From assembly GCF_033063295.1 (NCBI RefSeq), contig NZ_JAWJZH010000001.1, positions 2,728,001 to 2,792,000 on the forward strand: DNA of 64,000 nt. Direction: 5' to 3'. This document shows positions 43,886 to 53,053 of this stretch, in pieces. A program made the translations under genes and the position numbers. The notes below the pieces were generated by a model that saw only the letters and a program-made list of their open reading frames with translations, had not been told where the DNA came from and did not search any database. This stretch comes from Nitrosomonas sp. Is35 (GTDB lineage: Bacteria; Pseudomonadota; Gammaproteobacteria; Burkholderiales; Nitrosomonadaceae). Within the stretch, counting starts at the first letter, position 1. Each line of letters starts with the position of its first letter.

Positions 43886-44704
43886 ATGCTTGATTCTTAT
43901 GCCGTAATCGGCAACCCTGTCTCACATAGCAAGTCACCGTTGATCCATACCGCCTTTGCACAACAAACGAACCAGGCCATGCAGTATGTGGCCTTGCTAG
44001 CACCGCTGGATGGTTTTCAGGCAACCGTGCAAGACTTCCACCAACGAGGCGGAAAGGGATTGAATGTCACCGTGCCATTTAAGCTGGAAGCCTATCAACT
44101 GGCGACCCGTTTAACCGAACGAGCAAGCATCGCACAGGCCGTCAATACACTTAAATTTGAAAACGGCGAAATTCTCGGTGACAACACCGATGGCATCGGG
44201 CTAGTGCGCGACATCGAATCCAATCTGGGAATTCCCATCGCGAGAAAACGCATACTGCTCCTGGGCGCGGGTGGTGCCGCACAGGGCGTCATCCTACCGT
44301 TGCTGCAGCATATGCCCTCGCTGCTGGCAATCGCTAACCGTACCCCTGAAAAAGCAGCAGCGCTACGGAAACAGTTCAACACTTATGGCAACATTGCCGC
44401 AGGCGATTTTATGTTTTTCGCCGATGAGCATTTTGACATCATCATCAATGCTACTTCCGCCAGCCTGCACAATGCACTGCCTGAATTACCCGCTAATGTA
44501 TTTGCAAAGGCGACTTTCGCCTACGACATGATGTATCAGCATGAACCAACTCCTTTTCTCAAATTCGCCCTGCAACATGGCGCGCAACAGATAACCGATG
44601 GAATTGGTATGTTGGTTGAACAAGCGGCCGAGTCTTTCTTTATATGGCGCGGGATCAGGCCTCAGACAAAACCCGTCATTGCACAGTTGAAATTATTAAT
44701 TTGA
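43886..44704 (+). CDS. aroE: Shikimate dehydrogenase
   Basis: A 272-residue AroE, which reduces 3-dehydroshikimate with NADPH in aromatic amino acid synthesis. The substrate side has YAVIGNPVSHSKSPLIHTAF and the catalytic Lys in LNVTVPFKLEAYQLA. The NADP site is LLLGAGGAAQGVILPLL, with NRT (ANRTPEKA) for NADP choice. DGIGMLVEQAAESFFIWRG is the conserved end. The gene is intact and of usual length. It follows the tonB-family gene by 38 bp. Confidence 0.97.
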   Translation: MLDSYAVIGNPVSHSKSPLIHTAFAQQTNQAMQYVALLAPLDGFQATVQDFHQRGGKGLNVTVPFKLEAYQLATRLTERASIAQAVNTLKFENGEILGDNTDGIGLVRDIESNLGIPIARKRILLLGAGGAAQGVILPLLQHMPSLLAIANRTPEKAAALRKQFNTYGNIAAGDFMFFADEHFDIIINATSASLHNALPELPANVFAKATFAYDMMYQHEPTPFLKFALQHGAQQITDGIGMLVEQAAESFFIWRGIRPQTKPVIAQLKLLI

Positions 44705-44746
44705 TTCAGTTCACCAAGCATGCAGACCTAATAATCCAAGAAATAC

Positions 44747-44781
44747 GGTGATTACGCACCTGATCGGCAAACGTAATCACC
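44747..44781. terminator. Hairpin between convergent aroE and the secreted-protein gene
   Basis: A 10-bp perfect stem GGTGATTACG/CGTAATCACC with a 15-nt loop lies between two converging genes. It probably ends transcription from both sides, though T runs are short. Confidence 0.55.
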
Positions 44782-44792
44782 ATGCAAAATCT

Positions 44793-46151
44793 CTAATAAA
44801 CAATCGAAGCTACATTGCTGGCTGTCGATATATTACCCATCGCATCGAAAGCCTTCACTGTGTAACTATAAATAGACCCAGTAGCATTTCCAAGTGAATC
44901 TGAATAACTCGTTGAAGTACTAACTGCAATTTTTGTTCCATTCCTGTAGATGTAATACCCCGCAACAGCGATATTATCGGAGGATGCATTCCAGGATAGC
45001 GAAACCGATGCAGAGGAAATAGTTCTTGTCTTACCTTTTACCTTCGTCGTGGTTGTAGTCGATTTTAATGCCGCCAGAAGTGAAGAGGGCACAGTCGGAG
45101 CAACAGAATCCGCGCTGAAGCAAGACACTCCATCGCCACAAGGGAAGTCATTCCATATCTCCAATCCGGTGATGTGATTATCCACTGACACATGACCGCC
45201 ACTATACGGATTGCTCACAAAAATCCGGGTTATAGGAAGATTGTAATCACCCATATTTGGCCCGTGGTAATCCGCTATCACTTCGCCATCGACCGCTGCC
45301 CAGAAGCGTCCATCAGTGCCACTTGACCGGTGCCAGTAAACTTCAAATTTAAACCATTTATCTATCGGCACTGGCACAACATGATTTTCTTCACTCCAGT
45401 AGTCGACCCTGGTGGGGAATACGCCACCCAAATTATCACCCTTTGTTAACCAATAGAGTTTGTCATCAGTTCCTTTCATCACAGTCACACTCATTCGATA
45501 ATCACCTTCTCCAGTGTTATTGTATCCCCCAGTTTTGAGTGTGAATTGTGACCGCCAATTCGCGGACGAAACCGTATTATCCAGCTGCGTTTCCAAATTA
45601 GCCTGATACTTAAACCAGTAAGTAATGTACAAATCATTCACATCACCTATCGTCCATGGTCTTCTAATCAGCAGTGGCGCCTGTGAACCAGCTCGTCCCA
45701 ACTCGCCGGTTATTTTCACTTGTTGAAAAAGCTCATTAACCGCTTCCCCTTTTGGCCCAGCTACTGATCTGATTTCACCACTGATGTAATCTCCGATCGT
45801 CGTAGAAGTAATAGGATCGACAGTAATCAGTTGCACACCCGAGAAATTTGCACCTAGAGCAGAGACCGGCCAGCTATAACCAGTTTCTTTATCTGTACCT
45901 ATAATATCCTGATAAGCCCCTTTAGTAGCAAAGCCATAGGGTGCTCCAAGCGATATACCCGCGCCAAAGTTAGATTTAAACAGCAGACCGGCCGCATGGG
46001 TGACGGGAGCAGCCGCCAATACCAGCATCATGAGCACTACACCAGCACTCAGCTTGGTCATGTAACTTGTTCCGGCGTTTCTCATTAACTCTGTTGCGTC
46101 ATCCGTTGCCAGCGGATTGGCAGTTTGTCGTTTCTGATGATTGAAATTCAT
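44793..46151 (-). CDS. Secreted polysaccharide-lyase-like protein with a fibronectin-III domain
   Basis: A 452-residue exported protein. The signal region is long (first 50 or so residues, hydrophobic part LSAGVVLMMLVLAAAPVTHA). The middle 280 residues look like a beta-sandwich carbohydrate-active fold (WFKFEVYWHRSSGTDGRFWA, AVDGEVIADYHGPNMG), as in polysaccharide-lyase-type or lectin-like domains. The end is a fibronectin-III domain (SVSLSWNASSDNIAVAGYYI). ATG at 46151 is chosen for AGGAGG before it. A c-di-GMP-I riboswitch lies in its leader, so it is probably part of the sessile/biofilm programme. The enzyme activity is inferred only from general shape. Confidence 0.72.
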   Translation of the reverse strand: MNFNHQKRQTANPLATDDATELMRNAGTSYMTKLSAGVVLMMLVLAAAPVTHAAGLLFKSNFGAGISLGAPYGFATKGAYQDIIGTDKETGYSWPVSALGANFSGVQLITVDPITSTTIGDYISGEIRSVAGPKGEAVNELFQQVKITGELGRAGSQAPLLIRRPWTIGDVNDLYITYWFKYQANLETQLDNTVSSANWRSQFTLKTGGYNNTGEGDYRMSVTVMKGTDDKLYWLTKGDNLGGVFPTRVDYWSEENHVVPVPIDKWFKFEVYWHRSSGTDGRFWAAVDGEVIADYHGPNMGDYNLPITRIFVSNPYSGGHVSVDNHITGLEIWNDFPCGDGVSCFSADSVAPTVPSSLLAALKSTTTTTKVKGKTRTISSASVSLSWNASSDNIAVAGYYIYRNGTKIAVSTSTSYSDSLGNATGSIYSYTVKAFDAMGNISTASNVASIVY

Positions 46152-46261
46152 ATTAGGGTTCCTCCTTAACGTTAAAAGGACGGAACTGCGTGGATATGCT
46201 TGTATCAACATTACTTCGTTCGATACTTGTCGAATCATTGCGGTGATCAAGACAAGAGCTA

Positions 46262-46346
46262 TCTGGCAGTCCTGCCATCCTGGGGCATTGGCCCGTTAGA
46301 TCAGTGACTTTGCGTCCCCTGCTTTCGCAGGGTTTGCCTTTTTCAT
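46262..46346 (-). ncRNA. c-di-GMP-I (GEMM) riboswitch
   Basis: On the minus strand, AAAAAGGCAAACCCTGCGAA starts the aptamer, with GAAA loop and GGGGACGCAAAG, the GEMM-I core. ATCTAACGGGCC and the second arm GGATGGCAGGACTGCC follow. These match the c-di-GMP-I consensus (GGCAAACC, GAAA tetraloop, GGACGCAAAG and a tetraloop-receptor arm). It ends about 110 nt before the ATG of the secreted protein, leaving room for an expression platform. Whether c-di-GMP turns the gene on or off cannot be read from the sequence. Confidence 0.92.
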
Positions 46347-46692
46347 ACTACGAACCATCTATAAGCAGGAACTGTGCCAATCAAGAATTTGCCGGTCGAC
46401 AATTAATGAAAATACAATTAACAAATACATTAAATGTATTCTTATCATGGGCACGCAGGAATCAAGCAAAGAGTAGGTGACGTTTCTTGTCAGCTGGCGA
46501 CAAGAACGGTCAGCGCCGCATAGTAAAAATACAAAAAAGTGGAACGACCCCGGTTAGCCGTCCAATATTTTGTTGGTGCTGACATAGCACGGACGGTTAT
46601 ACTTCCCGGTCATCAAATTGCAAACTATTCAGCGTATAAGCAGGCTGAATTTATTCCCAACGAGAAAGCTGCCTCACTAGCGCAAACCTGTT
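46347..46692. other. Gap between the riboswitch gene and mgtE, with two hairpins
   Basis: About 345 bp without a gene. It must hold the two divergent promoters. Two hairpins stand in the mgtE leader: TTCTTGTC/GACAAGAA (46484-46506), and a nested one, CCGTCC/GGACGG enclosing GTGCT/AGCAC (46558-46596). Confidence 0.5.
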
Positions 46693-48135
46693 ATGACAGA
46701 AACGGACAACAACAACGATCAGGACAATTCACCGACGCCGCTGCAGCAGGTCACGTTTCTGTTACGCAAATACAAGCTGGTCGAAGGTCTGGTGAATCTG
46801 CAGGATGCGCCGGATGAATCGCTGGCTGAATCGACGGTGCAGAAACAAAATCTGTCCGAGCTGCAAGCTTTCCTGGATCAGCTCCATCCCGCCGACATCG
46901 CGCTGATCCTCGAAGCGCTGCCGCTGGAAGACCGGTTGCTGATCTGGAGCATGGTCAAAACCGACCGGGACGGGGAAGTGCTGCTGGAAACCTCCGATGC
47001 CGTCCGTGCCTCGCTGATTACCGACATGCACAATCAGGAACTGGTCGCGGCGACGGAATATCTCGATGCCGACGAAATCGCCGACCTTGCGCCCGATTTG
47101 CCGCAGGAAGTCATGGACGACGTTTTCCGCTCGCTCCCCGTGGAAGAACGCGAACAACTACGCGCCGCCATGTCGTACCCGGAAGATTCCGTCGGCGCCT
47201 TGATGGATTTCGATGTCATCACGATCCGCGAAGATGTCCGCATGGAGGTGGTGTTGCGCTACCTGCGCATGCTGGACGAAATGCCCGATCATACCGACCA
47301 GCTCTTCGTGGTCGACCGGAATGAACAATTGAAAGGCGTGTTGCTGATCAACCGCCTGCTCGTCAGCGATCCGGACACCTTGGTTGCCGATGTCATGACC
47401 AACGAAATCATCAAACTGCAACCGGACGATGTCGCTCAGCAAGCGGCCAATGCGTTCGAGCGCTACGACCTGGTTTCCGCTTCCGTGGTGGATGAAAACG
47501 ACAAACTGCTGGGCCGCGTCACCGTCAACACCGTCATCGATTTCATCCGCGACAAAGCCGAGAACGAAGCGCTGAATCTGGCCGGTTTGAGCGAAGAAGA
47601 GGATCTTTTCGCGCCGGTGTTAAAAAGCGTGCAAAACCGCTGGGTGTGGCTGGCCGTCAATCTGGTCACCGCGTTCATCGCCTCCCGCGTCATCGGCCTG
47701 TTTGAAGATTCCATCGAAAAACTGGTCGCGCTGGCCGCGCTGATGCCGATCATCGCCGGCATCGGCGGCAACTCAGGCAATCAAACCATCACCATGATCG
47801 TGCGCGCGCTGGCGCTCGATCAAATCAACACCAGCAGCGCCTGGAAATTGATCACCAAGGAAGTCGGCGTCAGTATCGTCAACGGCCTGCTGTGGGGAAC
47901 CATCGTCGGCCTGTTCACCTTCGCCATCTACCAGAACGCCGAACTCGGCCTGGTCATGACCTTGGCGCTGGTGCTGAACCTGCTACTCGCCGCGCTTCTC
48001 GGCGTGCTAATCCCGCTAACCCTACGCAAATTCGGCCGCGACCCGGCCATCGGCTCCAGCGTGATGATCACGGCTGTGACGGATAGTGGCGGATTCTTTA
48101 TTTTTCTAGGGTTGGCAACGATTTTCTTGTTATAA
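46693..48135 (+). CDS. mgtE: Magnesium transporter MgtE
   Basis: A 480-residue magnesium channel. The N domain (LQAFLDQLHPADIALILEAL), paired CBS domains (SYPEDSVGALMDFDVITIRE, then DVMTNEIIKLQPDDVAQQAA) and a C-terminal five-helix channel (GIGGNSGNQTITMIVRALAL, then SVMITAVTDSGGFFIFLGLA) are all present. The cytoplasmic part closes the channel when Mg2+ is plentiful. GC content is much higher than in the next gene. Regulation through the hairpin-rich leader is possible. Intact. Confidence 0.96.
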   Translation: MTETDNNNDQDNSPTPLQQVTFLLRKYKLVEGLVNLQDAPDESLAESTVQKQNLSELQAFLDQLHPADIALILEALPLEDRLLIWSMVKTDRDGEVLLETSDAVRASLITDMHNQELVAATEYLDADEIADLAPDLPQEVMDDVFRSLPVEEREQLRAAMSYPEDSVGALMDFDVITIREDVRMEVVLRYLRMLDEMPDHTDQLFVVDRNEQLKGVLLINRLLVSDPDTLVADVMTNEIIKLQPDDVAQQAANAFERYDLVSASVVDENDKLLGRVTVNTVIDFIRDKAENEALNLAGLSEEEDLFAPVLKSVQNRWVWLAVNLVTAFIASRVIGLFEDSIEKLVALAALMPIIAGIGGNSGNQTITMIVRALALDQINTSSAWKLITKEVGVSIVNGLLWGTIVGLFTFAIYQNAELGLVMTLALVLNLLLAALLGVLIPLTLRKFGRDPAIGSSVMITAVTDSGGFFIFLGLATIFLL

Positions 48136-48272
48136 GCAGGTTAGATCAGATCTACATCACTATGCAGCTGTATTCAAACTAATCACTACCTAGCTGTTAC
48201 ATATTCTTAAGCATAGTAGATATACACAGGCTTAAGAATTACTCGCAAGTATGACTTTGATTGGAGGCTTAT

Positions 48273-49319
48273 TTGAAACGTGTAAAAAGAGACCCTGAAA
48301 AATTTGAAGTGATAGATCTCTTCACTGCAATGGGGCTTAAGCACAATTACAAACTGTCTGTGCAAGAAGATGTAGATCACTTTATCAAACACATTAGTAG
48401 CTCATTGAAATCCTCTCAAGACAATCCGATTCTCATTTATGGTAAACGCGTAGAATCACTGTTCGCACATGTTGCCGGCGCCTTAGGTCAGTGTCAATTC
48501 ATAAAGCAAGAAGATAGTGGAGAAACATTTTCATCGGAGCAAAATATATTAGCCCCAGATTACAGAGTAATACTTAATAATGGGCAACAAATTTTCATTG
48601 AGGTTAAAAATTGTCATTTCCCAAATATTAAATCTCCATACCCATTCAATAAGAAATACTTAGAAAAGCTCGAGAACTACGCAAATATTCATTCAATTCC
48701 CCTAATGTTTGCAATTTATTATTCCCGATCAAACAAATGGTTTCTTTTGTCAAAGTCTTCTCTCTTGGAACAGAAAACGCGTTATGTGACAGACTTTGTT
48801 AATGCTATGGCCAAGAACGAAATGTCTTTACTTGGCGATCGCACAATTGCGACAGAACCTAACTTGGTAATTGAGTTGATTGCTGATGATAATAAAGCAG
48901 CATCAATTGATGAAGTAGGGCAAGTAAATTTTATCATTGGTGATGTGAAGCTATATTGCGCTGGCAGAGAACTGTCTGATGATACAGAGAAATCTATTGC
49001 ATTCTACTTAATGCGATTTGGAAATTGGAGAGAGCAAGGCAATGAAGCACTCTTTGATGGCAAAACCTTTAAGGGAGTAAGATTTACCTTTTCACCAGAT
49101 TTCCCACCCGAGGATCAAATCTTTTCAATGATTGGTGAATTAAGTTCAATGATAAGCAGTGCTTACAATGAAGAAACCATTTATGAAAAAAGTGTCATTG
49201 CCTTGGATACAAAACTTGAACCTAGCGTGTTTTCGATTGAGATACCCAATGATTTCAAAGGGAGGAAGTTACCTCTATGGCAATTCATAATAAAACCCAA
49301 CCCAGACTTCAAAGGCTAA
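48273..49319 (+). CDS. Orphan PD-(D/E)XK-like nuclease candidate
   Basis: A 348-residue protein I cannot place in a named family. Residues 90-115 read LAPDYRVILNNGQQIFIEVK (P-D ... E-V-K), the active-site pattern of PD-(D/E)XK nucleases. A following helix-strand region (ENYANIHSIPLMFAIYYSRS) fits the fold. The C-terminal half has no recognised domain. TTG at 48273 is chosen for GGAGG six nt before it; a TTG at 48261 is also open. It is AT-rich next to GC-rich mgtE, so probably acquired. No methylase or other partner is adjacent. It could be a restriction-type or defence enzyme, or a Holliday-junction-type nuclease. Confidence 0.6.
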   Translation: MKRVKRDPEKFEVIDLFTAMGLKHNYKLSVQEDVDHFIKHISSSLKSSQDNPILIYGKRVESLFAHVAGALGQCQFIKQEDSGETFSSEQNILAPDYRVILNNGQQIFIEVKNCHFPNIKSPYPFNKKYLEKLENYANIHSIPLMFAIYYSRSNKWFLLSKSSLLEQKTRYVTDFVNAMAKNEMSLLGDRTIATEPNLVIELIADDNKAASIDEVGQVNFIIGDVKLYCAGRELSDDTEKSIAFYLMRFGNWREQGNEALFDGKTFKGVRFTFSPDFPPEDQIFSMIGELSSMISSAYNEETIYEKSVIALDTKLEPSVFSIEIPNDFKGRKLPLWQFIIKPNPDFKG

Positions 49320-49402
49320 CAAGATTCTTAAGCAAAAATGCAATAAGTTATGCCATTTAGCTCGTCACCATGTTCTCATAATAATATGGACTTAGAATAC
49401 TA

Positions 49403-50056
49403 ATGAAATTCCTAGTTTTCCTTGGCACAGTTCGCGACAGCTCCCCACCCAACCCACCCCGGCTTGGCCTGCGAGTCGCAACAGCTTGCGTGGCACAGCT
49501 TCACCAAGGCGACATTTCAGTGGAACTGATCGATCCGCTGGATTTTGATCTAGGTATCTTATTCAAACCGCACTTTTCTTATGCGCGAGGCAAAGCGCCC
49601 GCTCAACTCCAAGCCTTGGCGGACAAGATCGCAGCCGCGGATGGTTATGTCATGGTGAGTCCGGAATACAATCATTCGCTGAGTCCAGCTTTGGCGCATT
49701 TGCTTAATCACTTCGGCAGTTCGCTGTTTTCATACAAACCCAGCGTGATTGTCACGTATTCGGCGGGGCAATGGGGCGGTGTCAGGGCGGCGGTGGGGAT
49801 GCGGTCTTTTCTGTCGGAACTGGGTTGCTTGCCGGTTTCAGCGATGATTCATGTCCCGAAGGCACATGAAGTGCTCGCCGAGGATGGAAGCTTTCTCGCG
49901 TCTGTCGACGCGGAAAGATGGACGAACTATTTTGTCAGATCCTTCGCGCAGCTCACTTGGTGGGCATCCGCCGCCAAAAATCAGCGGGATGCTATCGACC
50001 CGCACAAACTGGTACCCGCTTTTAAAAAAAATCCCTCGCAAAGAAATGCTCCCTAA
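49403..50056 (+). CDS. NADPH-dependent FMN reductase family protein
   Basis: A 217-residue flavodoxin-like reductase. It has the N-terminal FMN phosphate loop region FLVFLGTVRDSSPPNP, the conserved VMVSPEYNHSLSPALAHLLN (about residues 83-102) and VIVTYSAGQWGGVRAAVGMR. Family members reduce FMN or quinones with NAD(P)H. It stands alone on the plus strand. The physiological substrate is unknown. Confidence 0.9.
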   Translation: MKFLVFLGTVRDSSPPNPPRLGLRVATACVAQLHQGDISVELIDPLDFDLGILFKPHFSYARGKAPAQLQALADKIAAADGYVMVSPEYNHSLSPALAHLLNHFGSSLFSYKPSVIVTYSAGQWGGVRAAVGMRSFLSELGCLPVSAMIHVPKAHEVLAEDGSFLASVDAERWTNYFVRSFAQLTWWASAAKNQRDAIDPHKLVPAFKKNPSQRNAP

Positions 50057-50193
50057 GCGCATGAATTGTTAAATTGCTTAACCCGCAGGTTGCACGCTGG
50101 GTATGAAAAATATCTAACGAGTGTTCAAATGCTTTAGGCCCGGGCGGATGCACCACGTATAATACAGCCCAGTTAACAATTTACCCTGTCACC

Positions 50194-50442
50194 ATGCCCG
50201 CCCCTGAAAGCAACCAGCACCCTCAAACCAAAAACCCTTTGCAAGGCGTTACCCTGGAAGCGCTGCTGACCGAGCTGCATGCGCAGGTTGGCTGGGAGGG
50301 GCTGGCCAAAAGGATCGATATCAATTGCTTCAAGCAAGATCCCAGCATCAAATCCAGTTTGAAATTTTTGCGCAAGACGCCGTGGGCCAGAGAGAAAGTC
50401 GAGGCCCTCTATATCCAATTGAAACAAGGCAGCCATGAGTGA
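50194..50442 (+). CDS. VF530 family (DUF2132) DNA-binding-like protein
   Basis: An 82-residue protein of the VF530 family. The core [20 protein letters not shown], then [20 protein letters not shown] and [16 protein letters not shown], is nearly identical across the family. A structure suggests nucleic-acid binding but the role is not known. It overlaps the S4-domain gene by 8 bp, so the two are co-transcribed. Confidence 0.9.
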   Translation: MPAPESNQHPQTKNPLQGVTLEALLTELHAQVGWEGLAKRIDINCFKQDPSIKSSLKFLRKTPWAREKVEALYIQLKQGSHE

Positions 50443-50647
50443 ATTCAGTCTTAAAGGGCACGACACGATTGCATTGAACGATCTGCTGAAGATCACCGGC
50501 CTGTGCGGGAGCGGTGGCGAAGCCAAGGCCGTGATCGCCAAGGGTAAGGTCAAGGTGGATGGTCAGGTCGAGCTGCGCAAAACCTGCAAGATCCGCAACG
50601 GCCAAGTGGTGGAATACGCCCGGGAGCAAGTCACCGTAACAGGCTGA
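50435..50647 (+). CDS. S4-domain RNA-binding protein (YbcJ-like)
   Basis: A 70-residue protein that is a single S4-like RNA-binding domain: [20 protein letters not shown], then [20 protein letters not shown]. YbcJ in E. coli is of this type and size. It probably binds structured RNA, perhaps ribosomal. The start overlaps VF530. It is followed by rlmKL after 79 bp. Confidence 0.9.
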   Translation: MSEFSLKGHDTIALNDLLKITGLCGSGGEAKAVIAKGKVKVDGQVELRKTCKIRNGQVVEYAREQVTVTG

Positions 50648-50726
50648 ACCACCCGGTTCAAAAAAGCCAGCGCGCTGGCAGCACATTCGAGTATCCTACG
50701 CGGTTATTCAGCCCAGACCGTAAACC

Positions 50727-52925
50727 ATGACGCAATACCAACTCTTCGCCACCACGCCCAAAGCGATGGAAGGCATACTCGCCAACGAAATCCAGGCGCT
50801 CGGCGGACAAAACGTGCAGCAGAAACTCGCCGGGGTGGCATTCCAAGGCGACCTGGCGATGGCGTACCGCGCCTGTTTATGGCTGCGCACCGCCAGTCGC
50901 GTGCTATTGCTGCTCGGCAGTTTCGAAGTGAAATCGCAGCAGGATCTCTACGATGGCGTGCAACGCATCGACTGGTCCGGGCATCTGAACACCGACGACA
51001 GCTTGGCGGTATCATTTAACAGCAAGAATAATCCGGCGATCAACAACACGCATTTCGGCGCGCTCAAAGTAAAAGATGCTATCGTCGATCAACTGCGCGC
51101 CAAATTCGGCAGCCGCCCCAATGTCGACACCGAGTACCCAAGCATCCGCGTCAATGTTTATCTGCACAACGACACCGCGCAGTTGAGTCTGGATTTATCC
51201 GGCGAGAGTTCGCATAAACGCGGTTACCGCGAAGTCAGCATCGCCGCGCCGATCAAGGAAAACCTGGCCGCGGCGATTTTGCTGCGCGCCGGTTGGTCGG
51301 ACATTGCCGCGCAAGGCGGCTCATTGATTGATCCGATGTGCGGCTCCGGCACGCTGCTGGTGGAAGGCGCACTGATCGCCGGGGACATTGCACCGGGGTT
51401 ACAACGCGATTATTTCGGTTTTCTCGGCTGGAAACAGCACGACCCCGCACTGTGGCGCGACATCTGGAACGCTGCGCAGCAGCGCCGCGAGATGGGTTTG
51501 AGCAAGTTGCCGGTAATCGCCGGTTTTGACCAGGATCGCCGCACCGTCGCCGCCGCGTTGCAGCATGTCGAAAACGCCGGGCTGGCGGGAAAAATCCACA
51601 TTGAAAAGCGCGATATCGCCGATGCCTCCGCAGCAGAAAGCTGGGCAAAAGGGCTGATCGTCTGCAACCCGCCGTATGGCGAACGGCTCGGCGATGAAGA
51701 ACAAGCCGCCTTGCTCTACCGCCAGTTCGGCGAGGTGTTAAAGCAACGCTTCGCCGGTTGGCAAGCGGCGATGATCATCGGTAACCCGGAGCTGGGTTTC
51801 CGCTTGGGCATCCGCTCGCACAAGCCGATTACGCTGTTCAATGGTGCGCTGGAGTGCAAGTTATTGCGCTTCACCATCGAGGAAAAAGCCTTTTTTGAAC
51901 CGAAAGCCAAATCGCAGCAGGAACGCATTGAACACATCAGCCGCCGCGCCCAGTCCGGGCAAGTCGACAGCCAAGCGGAAATGTTCGCCAACCGCTTGCG
52001 CAAGAATTTGAAGAAACTGGCCAAGTGGGCCAAACAAAATCAGATCCATTGCTACCGGCTATACGACGCCGACCTGCCCGAATACGCGGTGGCTGTGGAT
52101 GTGTATCAAGGCGAGCAGACCTGGGTCAACGTGCAGGAATACGAATCGCCGAAAACGGTCGATCCCGCCAAAGCGAATCAGCGGCTGGCCGGTGTGATGG
52201 CGGAAATCCCCAAAGTGCTGGAAATTCCTGCCGATCAGGTTTTTCTAAAAATCCGCCGCAAACAGAAAAGCACCGATCAATACGAGAAACTGAGCGACTC
52301 GCGTCACTTTCATGTGGTGGAAGAAGGTGGCTGCAAGTTTTGGGTGAATTTCGAGGATTATCTCGACACGGGCCTGTTTCTCGATCATCGGCCCATGCGT
52401 TTACTGATTCAGCAGCAAGCCAAGGGCAAGCGCTTCCTGAATTTATTCGCCTACACCGGCAGCGCCACGGTGCATGCGGCGATCGGCGGAGCGGTGTCGA
52501 GTGTCACAGTGGATATGTCGAACACGTATCTGGATTGGGCCAGACGGAATTTCGTCCTCAACGGCATTGACGGCGATCACCGGCTGGTGCGCGCCGATTG
52601 CTCGCAATGGCTGGCCGAACAAGCCAGCACCAAACAAAAACCGCAATTCGACCTGATCTTTCTCGATCCGCCTACTTTCTCGAATTCCAAGAAAATGGAC
52701 GAAGCTTTCGACATCCAGAAAGACCACGTGCAACTGATCCACAATGCTGCTGCTTTGCTGGCGCCGGGTGGAATCTTGTATTTCTCAACCAACTTCCGCC
52801 GTTTCAAAATGGACATGGAGGCACTCAGCGATTGGACCATCGAAGACATCAGTGCAAAGATGATCCCCGAAGATTTCGCCCGCGATGCCAAGATTCATTA
52901 TTGCTGGAAGATTTACGATAAATGA
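50727..52925 (+). CDS. rlmKL: Bifunctional 23S rRNA methyltransferase RlmKL
   Basis: A 732-residue fusion. An N-terminal THUMP domain (about residues 45-155) and a first Rossmann methyltransferase with DPMCGSGTLLVEGAL and IVCNPPYGERLG (RlmL, m2G2445) are followed by a second one (RlmK, m7G2069) with FLNLFAYTGSATVHAAIGGA and DLIFLDPPTFSNSK. Both SAM sites and both catalytic motifs look intact. Length is normal for the fused form. It ends 45 bp before a strong terminator. Confidence 0.96.
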   Translation: MTQYQLFATTPKAMEGILANEIQALGGQNVQQKLAGVAFQGDLAMAYRACLWLRTASRVLLLLGSFEVKSQQDLYDGVQRIDWSGHLNTDDSLAVSFNSKNNPAINNTHFGALKVKDAIVDQLRAKFGSRPNVDTEYPSIRVNVYLHNDTAQLSLDLSGESSHKRGYREVSIAAPIKENLAAAILLRAGWSDIAAQGGSLIDPMCGSGTLLVEGALIAGDIAPGLQRDYFGFLGWKQHDPALWRDIWNAAQQRREMGLSKLPVIAGFDQDRRTVAAALQHVENAGLAGKIHIEKRDIADASAAESWAKGLIVCNPPYGERLGDEEQAALLYRQFGEVLKQRFAGWQAAMIIGNPELGFRLGIRSHKPITLFNGALECKLLRFTIEEKAFFEPKAKSQQERIEHISRRAQSGQVDSQAEMFANRLRKNLKKLAKWAKQNQIHCYRLYDADLPEYAVAVDVYQGEQTWVNVQEYESPKTVDPAKANQRLAGVMAEIPKVLEIPADQVFLKIRRKQKSTDQYEKLSDSRHFHVVEEGGCKFWVNFEDYLDTGLFLDHRPMRLLIQQQAKGKRFLNLFAYTGSATVHAAIGGAVSSVTVDMSNTYLDWARRNFVLNGIDGDHRLVRADCSQWLAEQASTKQKPQFDLIFLDPPTFSNSKKMDEAFDIQKDHVQLIHNAAALLAPGGILYFSTNFRRFKMDMEALSDWTIEDISAKMIPEDFARDAKIHYCWKIYDK

Positions 52926-52970
52926 GCGTGGCTAAATTCCGCTTTAACGAACGCATCGTTACAATTCGAG

Positions 52971-53011
52971 AAGACCAATCCAGGGATACTCAGGATTGGT
53001 CTTAATTTTTC
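52971..53011 (+). terminator. Rho-independent terminator after rlmKL
   Basis: AAGACCAATCC pairs perfectly with GGATTGGTCTT around an 11-nt loop and is followed by AATTTTTCTT. The gene beyond is on the opposite strand, so this ends the rightward transcript. Confidence 0.88.
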
Positions 53012-53053
53012 TTACCGGTTGACTGCGATTTGTGTAGCAATACGCCGCCGGAT

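Noticed and set aside
50704..51704. Several long minus-strand frames opposite rlmKL
   Set aside because: High GC lengthens chance frames; rlmKL is fully conserved on the plus strand.
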